Assembly (NCBI GenBank): GCA_036346225.1
Contig: JARFIW010001452.1
Coordinates: 1,240,001 to 1,304,000, forward strand
Direction: 5' to 3'
Source: Platerodrilus igneus
Lineage: Eukaryota > Arthropoda > Insecta > Coleoptera > Lycidae
DNA: 64,000 nt
Of this stretch, positions 12,470-23,675 are shown one piece after another; the stretch's first letter is position 1; every line of letters starts with the position of its first letter. Under the pieces are notes generated by a model. That model was not told the origin of the DNA, searched no databases, and worked only from the letters and a program-made list of their open reading frames with translations. The position numbers and the translations under genes are program-made.

Positions 12470-13303
12470 AATGCTAATACCACTATATCATCTGCAAATC
12501 TAAGCATATCAATTTTTTTGTCCCTACATGGTAATTCCAAATATCTTCCTGCATTTGACAGTATTCATTGCCTCTGAAATGTACAAGTAAAAATTAATGG
12601 GGAAAGGGAACAACCCTGTCTCACCTCTTTCCTAATATTTACTTTTCTACGTTCCTGCTCTAATTCTATTACTGCTGTTTGCTCTTTGTATAAGCTATGA
12701 ACTATTCGTCTATCCCTATAACTCATTTTAATTTCTTTGAGTATTTCGAACATTTTTATCAATTTTAGATTGTCGAATATACACGCTTTCCCCTTTTTCT
12801 ATTGTTTTTTCCATTATCACTCTCAGAGCTAAAGTAGCCTCCCGTGTTCCTCTGTTTCGCCTAAACCCAAATTGGTCTTCTCCTAGTATTTCTTCAGCTC
12901 GTTTTTCCATTCGCCTTTGTACAATTCTAGTTAATATTTCTGATACGTGTGCTGTCAAACTTATTGTTCGAAAATTTTCACATCTATCTGCGCCTTTCTT
13001 TTTTGGTATAGTTACTATGATGTTACGTTTGAAATCTTTGGGTGTCTCACCTGTCTTATACATACAGCTTACAAGTTGGAAGAGACGTTCTGTTACTGCT
13101 TGTCTAGCGGCTTTTACAGTTTCTGCTTGCACCTTATCTGTACCTGGCGCCTTAGCATTTCTCAGACCCTTTATTGCTAATTCGAACTCAACCCTAAGTA
13201 TAGGATATCCCATGTCATCATTTTCAATGTCCGTTACATTTTCTAATGCAGCTAGTTCCTCTTCTGCATATAAATTGCCTATATATTCTTGCCATCTACC
13301 CAC
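12470..13303 (-). pseudogene. LINE reverse transcriptase domain, frameshifted
   Basis: The segment from 13303 starts MGRWQEYIGNLYAEEE and shows RT fingers and palm motifs: NAKAPGTDKVQAE, FKRNIIVTIPKKKG, CENFRTISLT and EDQFGFRRNRGTREATLAL. A frameshift near 12730-12765 passes the reading to a second segment (12762 to 12565) with KMFEILKEIKMSYRDRRIV and RQGCSLSPLIF. After another break the catalytic RFADDIVVLAF box is still intact (FADD codons at 12487-12498). Key residues of an RNA-dependent DNA polymerase are therefore preserved, but the frame is not. Intact family members would make one continuous ORF of roughly 900-1000 aa. Confidence 0.85.
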
Positions 13304-13823
13304 TTTCTCTCCATTTTCTATAATGACGTTTCCTCCCGCGTCCCTTATATTTTTGCTTTATGGTTTTATATCTGTAAAATTGATTCTAATTAGTTTGCAT
13401 GCTTCATCTGTTTTTCCTATTTCCATCTTAGTTGTACCTCTTTGCATTTTTTATCAATCCATTGTTCTTTAGCTTTCCTGCATTTGCAAATAATTTCCCA
13501 TTTTATGGCTTTGTATCTTTGTTTTCCTGTTTCATTCTTCTTTCTTCTATTAAATTCAGGATATCTTTTGTTATCCATGGTTTCTTATTTTCTTTTTGTG
13601 TACACCCCATAGTATCTCTGGCCGCCATGTTTAGGCTGGATTTAATGTTATTCTATTCTGTTTCTACTTCCTTAGAATCAGATATTTTCGCGATATCTTT
13701 CAGCAATTTGTTTGACTTTTTTTTTAATCTTTCTTAAATATCTTTATCGTTTAGTTTCTCTAAGTCAGAGTGCCTTTTTCTGTATCTTTTTAAAAAATTT
13801 TAATTTAAGTGTGGCCTTCATAA

Positions 13824-14643
13824 TTACGATGTTGCGGTCAGTGTGTACATCTGCTTCTGGGTAGCTTCTACAGTTTTTACTTGATTCCTAAACCGTTGAC
13901 TAACAAGGATATAATCTATTTTATATCTTCCTATATATCCTAGAATCTTCCACATACATTGTTTTCTAGTATGATGTTGAAATAATGTGTTTGTGATGAT
14001 TAAATTGTTCTTGTGGCAAAATTCTACCAGCCCATTTCCTCTGTTATTACTCGTGCTTAAGCCAAATAAACCTACAACTGCTCCTTCCCTACCCTCACCT
14101 ATCATTGCATTAAAATCAACCGTAATTATTAAATTTTCATGTACTTAATATGTCTTCGATATCTTTGTAGATGGCTTCTACCTCTTCGTCACTGTAGCTA
14201 GAGGTGGGCATGTATACTTGTATTATTACTGTATTTACCGGTTTAGATTTTAATCTAACCATAAGTACTCTTTCATTCTTTTGTAAGTAATTTTATACAC
14301 AATATGCTATCTTTTTCCGCATAACTATCTCCACACCCAAATTTCCTTCTTCTGCTCCTGTATGATTTACCCTGAAGTCGCTACTCTAAAAATCCCCCGC
14401 TTTTCTCCACCGAACTTCTCTGATTCCTATTATGTCTAGTGCTAATCTATTCATTTCGATTTTTAGGTTCTCTAGTTTACCTACTTGCTTCATTCTTCTA
14501 ACATTCCACGTTCTGACTCGCAAAATGGTCCTGACTCTTATTCTTAACTTTCCGATCGCATCCTCCAAAGTAGTCCCCTCTCGGAGATCGGAATAGGGAA
14601 CTATTTTAACTCCGGAATCTTTTACCCCAGAGAATGCCATCAT
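13824..14643 (-). pseudogene. LINE AP endonuclease domain, interrupted
   Basis: The N-terminal segment (14643 to 14386) carries VRTWNVRRMKQVGKLENLK and LDIIGIREVRW, the first strand and metal-binding Glu region of AP-type endonucleases that nick target DNA to start reverse transcription. The reading breaks near 14386, where GDF meets a stop, and resumes in other frames through VYMPTS-like sequence and VDFNAMIGEGREGAVVG, the Asn/Asp region. It ends in a segment (14105 to 13824) with GRYKIDYILVSQRFR, the usual IDYI block. The domain order is correct and complete, but frames are broken at several points. Confidence 0.8.
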
Positions 14644-14950
14644 TTTACTATAATTTAGGTACGCTGTGTACTTGGGAGCTAATGTGGTGGTTTCCCGTTG
14701 CCTTCCACATCGCGGTAGCGTGTCCTAGACTGCTATACCGACTCCTATAGTATCTGCCAATCTAAGTACCGAAAGAGCCGCTGCTCTTTTTCGGGGACCT
14801 GTCTTAGTCTGGTTCCTCACTAACGACTCTACTACTTTGGTTGGACCTGTAGTTTGGCTTCTTAGCTCATTAGAACACGCAAGTCATTTCACCTGATCTA
14901 GTAATCTAGAACTTCGACAAGGTGCAGGTCCATTCGAAATGGGTGTTTAA

Positions 14951-15489
14951 TACATAAATCAACAAATCAGTACCCAAAATAGCAAACCTCGTAACTCCAC
15001 TTTTAAGTTAAAATGACTTTTGTTACCAATTTTGAACAGTAAATATTTTCCACCTATGTGAAGAACCTCTTACCTGCAAAAAAGTTTCTTGCGGAGCTGT
15101 TTAAGTTTCAATAAACCACGTATCTCTAGTACTTCGCTTTTGGGTTGACTAACCTTATAACTTCATAACTGACTCATTGTTTTTGTAACATAAGTATCCA
15201 CCATGATACAACAACAACTCAGAAGATATGATGATGCGCATACACCCCTACCAAGCTCAAGCTGCAATGATGCCATGCGGAAAGTTAACATCAGTTTAAG
15301 TGGTATCACACACACGTTTCACTTTGCTTTTCTTTGCAAATCTCAGTTTTCGTTAATATATTTGTTACTTTTTAATACAAGTTATGCATTGTTTTGTTAT
15401 TAGGGTTATAAGATCTTCACCCTATGCAAAGCATCAAAAGAAATTAATTTTATTTTAAAATATACGCTGCAAACTTCTGAAGAAATCTT
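14951..15489. other. Unassigned spacer inside inverted repeat 2
   Basis: AT-rich sequence between the LINE 5' edge and the right arm. No gene or repeat is recognised. Confidence 0.5.
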
Positions 15490-16390
15490 AGCTTTATGAT
15501 ACTTTTATAAATTTTGTTAACATAAATGCAAACCATTTTGTATAATTAATTGCAGTCACTTCTCTAATTAGCTAAATAAATCAAGCAACTAAGACTACAA
15601 TTAAGAACTTTTCTACGGAATATACATAAGAAATACAAAGGATTTATCTTGTGTCATTTAGATGCAAAGTTGGAACGCTTCTGTTAATTAAATTGGTTCA
15701 AGTTCTGTCTCAAGCAATTCTCTTCGTCGTGTAGTATCGGGCTTATACGTTCTTAACAACCATTTTGAAACTTCCATCCCATTTCATTCAACTTCAATTT
15801 AAATTTTAAGTAGAAAAAATGAAGTTCGTGATAACTCAAGCGGAAATTTATTATGTGCCTAAAAATGAAATACAAGTATTCACCACGCTTTGCACACAAA
15901 TTGAAATGATCATCATCGCCCTCTCCCATTCCATAACTTCAATCACAAATTAACAGTTGGATAGCTCTAAAAACTTAATTTATAACAGAAGTATTTATTA
16001 ATAGTGAGGAAGCCATGTATAATATACGAAACAGTCACATTCTCATTTGTTGGCAGAGACCACCCAAGTTGTACATGTTAACGTCACAATTTCAAGCGTT
16101 TTGATATTCTTAATTAAGCGCAAAGCTCTCTCTATATCTTGACAATATCCAATGCGGTTTTATTATTCGTTTGGGTATCGTGAAGTCCCTTATTAAATTA
16201 GACGATGACATTCCGAACGATTTTCAAATGGTTCTTCCACTATATTAGTGGTACTGACGTACTTGATGTAAAATAAACCAGACGTTTGTCAGTAGTTTGT
16301 GAAATTCATACTCGCTGTAGGAGATTTACGTATATAAAATTGCTTGTTGAAAAGAAAGCTTTTCTAGGATAACCTGAATTCTAGCTTCAA
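15490..16390 (-). repeat. Right arm of large inverted repeat 2
   Basis: Inverted partner of about 10030-10940. The clearest matching section is 16020-16190 (GTGGTCTCTGCCAAC and GTTAACATGTACAAC complements, CAAACGAATAATAAAACC complement). Identity is lower than in inverted repeat 1, which suggests greater age. Confidence 0.8.
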
Positions 16391-16779
16391 GTTGATGCAG
16401 AATCTATGCCAGGAACGACGCCAGCATGTATAGATGCGGTAAACCAGTGCATGGAATTAACAAAACTTGCACAAAAATTTCGTAAAACGTATCAATAACG
16501 TCTGTATTTTGAAGTTTACGACATTCCACAAATTGGAGGTGCACTTGAAGATGCTCGATTATTAACCCATAGAACCCTGAAATTATTTTTTGTTGCAGAT
16601 TAAGTCTGAAAATAGGTTTAACTGACTGGTTAGTAATTAGCAAGCTAAAAGAAATTGCAATACTTGAAAAACAAATTTTACTTGTTAAGATATAGGGCGT
16701 CCTTTTAAAAGGACCCTAGTGTTATGCATTACTTTGAAATGAAACAGCATGTTATATGTACCTACTCTAAACTAATATA
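16391..16779. other. Spacer with palindromic piggyBac-like motif
   Basis: Contains near 16692-16717 a near-perfect palindrome built on GTCCTTTTAAAAGGAC. The same motif occurs at both ends of the piggyBac-related block at 22318-22657. A weak minus-strand frame at 16404-16643 has no recognised homologue. Confidence 0.5.
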
Positions 16780-19300
16780 CAGTAAGGAGCAGTGGGGTAA
16801 GATCGTAAACGGCCTATATTTATTCATACATAAATGCAAATATAATAACTCATAGTTAGAAACCTGCATTAAATTAATATGAAGCGATTCCTAGAGATGT
16901 CTCTCATTTATGCGGGGAATTACCTTATTATATATTCATCAAAAAGTACATCTTCTGGTGCAATGTACATCTAAGTTCGTGTTGTCCAACAAAGTGTCGT
17001 GATTTTTAAGGAAATTTTGTGTTTTTTTAGTCTATTTTTGGTAAGTATGGAAAATATTGTGTAAAGTTTACATTAAATAAATAAATTAGATCAGTTGTCC
17101 AAAATTTACTGAGAAAACCACTACCTTGGTCTTGCCCCGAAAATATTAGTGCACGGGGTAAGACCGAAGTATGCAACGGGGCAAGATCGCAGTAGTTTGT
17201 GTTGTTTATATATTTTGGTTATTTCTTCTGATATTTTCTTTCAACACTTATTTATAACAAAATTTAGTTCGAAATTACGTTAAGAAGACAAGTCGAAGAT
17301 CGTATACAACAGAGAAGTTTGAAGAAGCCTTAGCAGAAATTAGAGATGGACGTACAAATGCATTTAACGCCAGCAAAAAATATAAAATTCCGATCAGCAC
17401 CATAATGGATCGCTTAAAAGGTAAACATGGCATCATAAATAAGTCACTTGGCAAATCAACTGCCATTTCGAAAGTACACGAACAACAGCTTGCTGATTGC
17501 CTCTTGACAATGGAAAAGTATGGGTTCGGGTTTATTAAAGAAAACAAACTAAAAAACCCATTCAAAGACGATCTCCCTGGAGAAGATTGGTTTCTAGGTT
17601 TTAAAAAGAGACATAATTTAAGCATAAAAAAACCGCAAGCGGTAGAAGTGGCCTGTAAACGAGATTGTAATCCGTTTACGGTCCAACAATATTTTACATT
17701 ATTGGAGAACACCATACAAGAACTAGGATTAGAAGACACTCCTTTCAGTATTTGAAATTTAGATGAGTCTAGTTTTTGCACTGACCTTCTAAAACTAAAG
17801 TGGTTGGTGGTAAAAACGTGCCTTGCACGCGAGTAATAAGTGCTTCTGGAAGAAATAACATAACAGTACTACTAGCAGCATCTGCTTCGGGTGAAAAAGT
17901 CCCACCACTTATTATTTTTAAAGAAAAAAATATCTGGAACCAATGGGTTGCCCCCGAGAATACTGGCTTTTCTGGAACCACCTATACTGCGACTGCCAAT
18001 GGTTGGATGAAATCAACTGTTTTTGAAAAATATTTTAAAAAGCAATTTTTGAAATGTATTGATTCAAGCCGTCCAACCTTATTAATATATGATGGGCATG
18101 CTACCCATATTAGCGTCAAATTAATAGAAAAAGCTCGTGAATCAAATGTTACCATTCTAAAACTTCCACCACATACAAGTCATATACTCCAACCTTTAGA
18201 CCTAAGTGTCTTTAAACCATTAAAGTCAACCGACCAAAAATTAGTCGCGTGGCAGAGAAGAAATATTGGAGTAAAGCTTCCAAAACAACAGTTTTCAGTA
18301 ATGATTGGAGATTTTTTGCGCGATTTAAACCCAGAAATAGTTATGAATGGTTTCAAGAAAGCGGGGATTTATCCATTTTCAAGGAATGTCGTTCCAGACT
18401 CCATGTTCTCTGCCATTACCCTAAAAGAATGGCAAGCAGCAAACGCCAAAGATCCTCCTAAAATGAACGAGAAACTATCGATTATTGAAGAAGCCCTTTG
18501 TCATCCACCTATAATCATTGATTTCTCTTTCGGCAACGTGGATAGTCCAGTTGAGGAAACTGTTAGCTTTATTAAAGAAAGAAGTGTTGAAATGTTACCA
18601 CATTCTTCGAGAAACGGTTCTCCTTTTGTCTGTGATAGTCCTCAACCCTCAACATCAGCCACATTTTTGAAAATCTATTATTGGAAACTGTAAAAACAAA
18701 CGTTAAATCAAACATTCAAAAGAAGAAAAGAGTGGGAACAGGAGCCGAAGTGATTACTTCAGAAGAAGTAATGAATAGGTTAAGTACGGGCAAGCGGCCC
18801 ACAAAAAAATCCGTAAGTGTATTAAAAAATAATCACAGTTCTGACAACTTATGTACAATATGCAAATGTGATTACCAATATTACACTGATAGAAGATCAT
18901 GGATTCAATGCATAACTTGCATGGAATGGGTTTGTGGCATGTGCAATAAAGGATCAAAGAAAATGCGGTATGAATGTGAAAGATGCGTTGATGAAGATTA
19001 AATTTGAAAATTTTTATTGATAGAATTACCAAAATTAACTGTTTAAAATTAGTTTTGTGAGTTGAATTTTGAAACTTTTAGCGTTTGCTACAAAAATGTT
19101 AAAATGTTATGATGCTTTGTATAGTTTTTCTTTTTAAATAAACTTCTTTCTCTAAGGAGTTTCTTTAAAAGTGTGTAATTTTTAAACAATTCAACTAATT
19201 TTAATGCGGTAAATGGAATTCGGTAAATAATTTATGAATAATTCCGAATTTGCTCCAGAACACAGCAAGATACATTTCAATAGATCGTCCGTTGAGTTGA
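16780..19300 (+). mobile_element. Tigger/pogo-type DNA transposon, 3' end missing
   Basis: A TA dinucleotide (16778-16779) is followed by CAGTAAGGAGCAGTGGGG, which has the form of a pogo/Tigger terminus. The GGGGTAAGATCG word in it recurs subterminally as GGGGTAAGACCG and GGGGCAAGATCG (about 17155-17190), and as CTTGCCCCG in the other orientation near 17132. The transposase lies at about 17258-19001, and an AATAAA is found at about 19137. The expected inverted copy of the terminus is not seen before the LINE fragment that starts near 19330, so the 3' end was probably lost. Confidence 0.8.
17258..19001 (+). pseudogene. Tigger/pogo DDE transposase with C-terminal zinc finger
   Basis: The frame is open from about 17258 and begins VRNYVKKTSRR at the point where relatives start with Met. 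The codon before it is TTA, so the start codon looks lost or replaced; the first in-frame ATG is 17405. Domains in order: psq-type HTH (FNASKKYKIPISTIMDRLKG), CENPB-type HTH (to about 17640), and DDE_1 core. Catalytic Asp are seen in LDESSF (after a stop at about 17755), in YDGHATHIS and in LQPLDLSVFKPLK. The C-terminal segment in the 18681 frame has CTICKCDY, then WIQCITCMEWVCGMC and CERC, a PHD-like cysteine array. Lesions: TGG to TGA at about 17753, a 1-base loss near 17785-17795, and a frame change near 18665-18690. The protein would bind terminal repeats and cut and paste at TA sites. It is dead here, but it is only three lesions plus the start codon away from being open. Confidence 0.88.
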
Positions 19301-19329
19301 GAAATGGGATCGGTGGGATTCCTTCATTT

Positions 19330-20780
19330 TCGAATAATTTCTCACTTTATGACTTTGTATCTCTGATTCCAGGATACGTCTAGTTTATGTTTGTATTTTT
19401 ACCATTGTTTTATAAACTCAGAATATCCTTTGTCATTCGTGGTTTCCTAGTTTCTTTCTGTTTTTTACCCTAAAATATATTCGCATGCAATGTTTAAGCT
19501 GTATTTAACGCTATTCCATTCTGCTTCTATTTTCTCAGTATCGGAAATTTTTCGGTGATTTTTAACTATTCGTTTCAATTATTCGAAAACCTTTTGTGGG
19601 TCTCTTTATCTTTTAGTTTCTTAAGGTCAAAGTGCCTTTTATCGTTCCTTTTTTTTTTCAAATTTTTAAATTTAAGCGCGGCATTCATAATTCCTATGTT
19701 GTGGTCAGTGTTGGTATTCTGCTTCTGGGTAACTACAGCAACCTTTTATTTGATAACTATACAGTTGCCTAACAAAAATGTAATCTTTTTGATATCCTCT
19801 ATGACTTACAGCATCTTCTGGGGTCTTCTAGCATGATGTTGAATTAAGGTATTTGTGATGCTTAAATTGTTTTTGTTGCAAAATTCTACCAACCAATTTT
19901 CCACGTCCTTTCTCGTTCCTAATTAAAATCAACATATTTTCGCGCCTTTCCTACCCACACCTGTCATTGCATTAAAATCTCCGGTAATTATTAAATTTTC
20001 ATGCTTTTTTACTAATCTTAGTATGACTTCGATATCTCTATAGACCAGTTCTATCTTTTTATCACTATAGCTAGAGATGGGCATGTAAACTTGTATTACA
20101 GTATTTAGGTAAGAATCTAGCTATGAGTATTCTTTGGTTTTTTTGGTAATAGTTTTCTACACGCTGACCTATCTTTCTCCTCGTAACTATCCCCACACTC
20201 GCAGTTTTCTCCTTTGATCCTGCATGAATTTCTCTAAACTCTCTGCTCCAAAAATTCCCCGCATCTGGCCACCGAACTTCGCTAATTCCTACTGTGTCTA
20301 ATGCCAACCCATCTATTGCAATTTTCAAATTCTTTAGCTGACTTACTTGCCTCATGTTTCTAACATTCCACGCTCCGACTTGCAAAATGTTCCCTGTTCT
20401 TCTTTTGAACTTCCGGACCGCAATCTTCTAAGTAGTCCCCTCCCGGAGTTCAGAATTGTTAACCATTATAACTTTGGAACCTTTTACCCCAGAGGATGCC
20501 ATCATTTTAAAATTATTCTTAGTACGCTGTGTACTTGAAAGGTAATGTGGTGGTTTCCCGTAGTCTTTCACATAGCAGTGGTGTTTTTTAGAATGCCAAA
20601 CCGATCCTTATGAATTCTGCAGCTTCAAGTATCAAAAGAGTTGCTGCCCCTTTTCGGGAACCTGTCTTAGTCGATTCCTCACTAAAGACCCCACTAATTT
20701 GGTTAAACCTATAGTTCGAATTTTTAGCTCACGTTTTAGTATTTTAAAACTTCTTTAAGATGCAAGTCCGTTTAGAACGA
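19330..20780 (-). pseudogene. RTE-like LINE fragment, 5' part (endonuclease only)
   Basis: The clearest frame (20385 to 20071) reads VGAWNVRNMRQVSQLKNLK and LDTVGISEVRW, the same start as the LINE at 14643. The endonuclease continues in broken frames (NLIITGDFNAMTG near 20000, then an ITNTL-like block near 19860). Sequence at 20480-20780 matches the 5' leader of the copy at 14640-14950. The match to the first copy ends near 19330, equivalent to about 13485 there, so the RT and C-terminal parts are absent. It abuts the truncated 3' side of the Tigger element. Confidence 0.85.
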
Positions 20781-21785
20781 ATTTATTGATAATAGAAGTT
20801 CTGCTTTTGACTTAAGAAATATCTTCATATTAAAGTATTTAAAACTGGAAGATTAGCCGATGAAAGTATTTATTAAGTAATACCACAAACACATAGTGTT
20901 CCATAACTAAACTGCTCTATTAAATTTATACATACGTAGTGCGGTCGAAAGAATTTATTTAATAGTAATAATCGTATTACCATAGATTACATGATAATTG
21001 TTTACATTGTATTAACGCCATTTAAGTAGTAGACAAGCCACCCTCATTCTAAAACAAAAACCGGTTTTCCTATGTAATTTTGCATTGAAAATTCTAAGAT
21101 TCATTCTATTGATTTTTGTATCTTCCAGGTCATTCATTTGAGGATCAGGGCAGCCATTCACTTTCTCTTTTTCATGGTCAAATTTTGTTATTATTCATAT
21201 CTACTAATTTCTATTGCCTAACCATCGATACCAGATAACTATAGGAACTCCTTAAAATTTATCATATTCCACAAAGCAGTCTAAAGATATTCAATGCGCA
21301 TGTCAACACCCATAATCACCCCACAGTTGTACCTCTCATAGGAAGGAGGGTATTCTGCTATCAAATGGTTTCTAAGCTCTCCCAACGGTCAAGATAAGAA
21401 TAAAGTAGAAATGATATAGATTTGAACTTTGATCACAAAAAATTGGAAGTGAACGGAAGTCCATAATGTCGCGACGTGATTCTCAAATGATTTTTTTGAG
21501 GGTTACAAAAACGACCAAAATGTAGCTTAGAATTTCTATTTTAAATCCCATAACAAAACGTTTTTTATTTGTTCCAGAACAAAGGTATCTTATTCACTTA
21601 TAGTGTAAGTTAAGCTGTAAATTTATTTACTAATAACATATGCACCGTAGACTACGCGAACAAACTGTTTAAAAAATTAATAAAGGAATAAATTAAGCTA
21701 ATGAAGCTTATTGCTAACGAACCAGATTGCTGTTACAATTTCACTTATTAGATCAATCTAAGTGCCTCTATTTCAGTTTTTGTTA
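20781..21785. other. Unassigned AT-rich sequence
   Basis: No gene recognised. If the piggyBac fragment upstream on the minus strand were complete, its transposase core would lie here, but no DDD-type transposase motifs can be read in any frame. Confidence 0.5.
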
Positions 21786-22226
21786 TCAAAATTGGCACGG
21801 TTTTTCTGGAGGGCATGCGTTACTGTAATGAACCATGCCATCTATAAAATTCGAATCAAAAACTAACTTAAAAGTCTCAGCCAGTGAAAAGGTTTTATTT
21901 TCCACAGCCTCATGATTCCAGTTCGGAAAATCTGGTTTCAAGTCTAAGCTGAATGTAAAATGAAAGTCTTTTGTTTTTTTCAATATTTTAGTTTGAAATG
22001 AAAACCAGGGCAACTCATCTTCACTATCCCATTGCAAACTTTCGTCAGGAGTTTTGCTATATTCCAAATCCTTCACAAAAACTTCAGAGTTTGCTCGTAA
22101 TTGAGAACCTGGTAAATTGCTTGGTATAACGTTATATTCATCAGAATTTTTGTCGGTATTACAATCATTTGTATTTTCCGAGGGAAATATTACAATTTTG
22201 TCAGGAATACCTGCAACGTCATGCAT
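21786..22226 (-). pseudogene. piggyBac-like transposase N-terminal fragment
   Basis: 146 aa on the minus strand. The acidic N-terminal half (EDELPW and many Asp/Glu/Ser) and the block PDFPNWNHEAVENKTFSLAE followed by ETFKLVFDSNFIDGMVHYSN match the layout of piggyBac-derived proteins. In these an acidic leader precedes a segment that begins the transposase domain with a phenylalanine-rich helix (usually LFELFFD..L...I...TN). The frame stops straight after PPEKPCQF. None of the catalytic Asp region (normally about 150-450 residues further on) is present. It lies about 440 bp inside a TTAA-flanked end (22665). Confidence 0.7.
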
Positions 22227-22668
22227 GTGCTTTTCGTCTTTGAGAATATGATTTAGAGTAAGAGGTCTCTTCCAATATCTATAAATAAGAGATTTACTTG
22301 ATGTTATCAGTACATAAACCTATAGTCCTTTTAAAAGGACGACACAGTTTTGAGAACAAATAACTTCTATTGTTATATTAATTTTATTTAAATTTTGCTC
22401 GAGTTATCATCGTTGTTATTTATATTGATTGAAAAACGCCGAAAGTTGACTAGAATACATAACGTTGACACATAAAACTTACATCCAATAATTATAGTCA
22501 CTCATTTTTTTCAACAAATAAAAACTGCCACTTTATAAACTGTTAAGATTGACAAATGTTTAAAATTTTAGGTTAGGGTTGAATCACAGTAGTACAAACT
22601 AATAAAAAAACCAAATTAGTTTACCTCTACAACGGTCCTTTATAAAGGACTATAGGTTCAAATGGGTT
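22227..22668 (-). mobile_element. piggyBac-like element terminus with inverted subterminal motifs
   Basis: Read from the right, the block starts at a TTAA (about 22665-22668) followed by CCCATTTGAACCTATAGTCC, the TTAA-CCC form expected for a piggyBac end. A palindromic motif of about 22 bp occurs in opposite orientations at about 22318-22340 (CCTATAGTCCTTTTAAAAGG) and about 22635-22657 (GTCCTTTATAAAGGACTATA). The other transposon end is not identified. A related palindrome at about 16692-16717 is a candidate. Confidence 0.6.
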
Positions 22669-23227
22669 AAGTTATTTTCTTACATATTTCTTGCTACTTA
22701 CATTATAATTTATTTTTTTTTGCCTATACATACATACATACAGTAGGTTAGGTTTAATTGTGGGTTCATAGCTATCCTACTCAATAGTAAACCTGGTTTT
22801 TCCTAGAAGGCGCATTTACGTTAAATTTCAACACAATATGTGCATGAACAAAGCACAGCTCGTGGCTTCAGCTATTTGGATGTCTTCTATAAGTACAATT
22901 CTAATTGTAGATACGTGCAAAAACGATTCGCTACTACGGGTAAATATGAAACTCTGGTTACTATGAAAAGGTTCTGGTGGACATGGTTCAAGAAAATCCT
23001 TTATTTATTATAACTGTTGGCAATAATTAGTCATGGCCGTTAAAAAAACATTCCTACTCAAATTGCCAGCTACACAACTGATGTGCTGCAGCTATTTTAT
23101 AAAAATTGTTTTGCTCCACTAAAATGAAAATGTAATCAAACATTCATAGAATAGCAAACAATCAATTAAAAAGATTTTGCAAAGGTGAATTTAGTAATCT
23201 CTTGTATGAGGTCCGTTCATTGTTGGT
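22669..23227. other. Unassigned AT-rich sequence
   Basis: Holds a short (CATA)n-like tract near 22728-22741 and no recognisable gene. Confidence 0.6.
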
Positions 23228-23408
23228 TTCACTTTATTCCCAAGAAGTTGAAAAACGTTAATCACCTTGGAGACGCTCATGTTTCCCATTCTAGCTACTG
23301 CCAAATACCAAATTGAATACGAAAAATTGCCCTTATGTACCCTACAGAGTGGAGGCATATATTGCAGAAGATACCCGAATATGTCGGACACCGTCATATC
23401 GCTTACAT
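23228..23408 (-). repeat. Left arm of inverted duplication 3 (coding-like)
   Basis: A 181-bp arm matching 23676-23858 in inverted orientation. Read on the minus strand it forms part of an open frame (23466 to 23191) with DMTVSDIFGYLLQYMPPLC and NMSVSKVINVFQLLGNKV. The right arm encodes the same peptide on the plus strand. No family recognised. Confidence 0.85.
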
Positions 23409-23675
23409 TCTCTTGTCTAGGAACAGTTTTGTTATGCGACCTAGGGGCTGGGGTGCGCACCGACATATGTCCGGATATATGTCGAATATATGTAGGATGT
23501 TAGGTTTATGAAGCAATTTCACTCTATGAGACAATTTCATTGACAGATAATAACTTCTGCGCGAACAGTCCTTTTATATGAGCTACTCTTGCTCGGATAT
23601 ACCCCGATTGTACCCGATTTGTGTGCACGCACGAAACAACTGGTAGGGAATGTATCCTATGAACTAATGTGTCGG

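Larger units (their letters stand above)
11740..14950 (-). mobile_element. RTE-like non-LTR retrotransposon (LINE), most complete copy
   Basis: The minus strand encodes, in order, an AP-type endonuclease (14643 to about 13820), a reverse transcriptase (13303 to about 12470) and the C-terminal region seen in insect endonuclease-reverse transcriptase polyproteins (12269 to about 11760). Upstream sequence (14640-14950) is shared with the copy at 20480-20780 and is probably 5' leader. Coding parts are split by stops and frameshifts. The RT domain resembles RTE-clade elements often annotated as craniofacial development protein 2-like or F52C9.6-like. Clade placement is by eye; a related clade is possible. 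It sits between the two arms of inverted repeat 2. Confidence 0.85.

Noticed and set aside
12947..13737. Plus-strand open frames across the LINE
   Set aside because: They are complements of the RT and endonuclease coding strand; the minus-strand translations carry the real motifs.
21786..22226. A domesticated piggyBac-derived host gene
   Set aside because: The frame stops before any catalytic part, and TTAA-flanked end sequence lies close by, so a decayed transposon is simpler.
22745..22755. GTTAGGTT as telomere-type TTAGG repeat
   Set aside because: Only one and a half units; no array.
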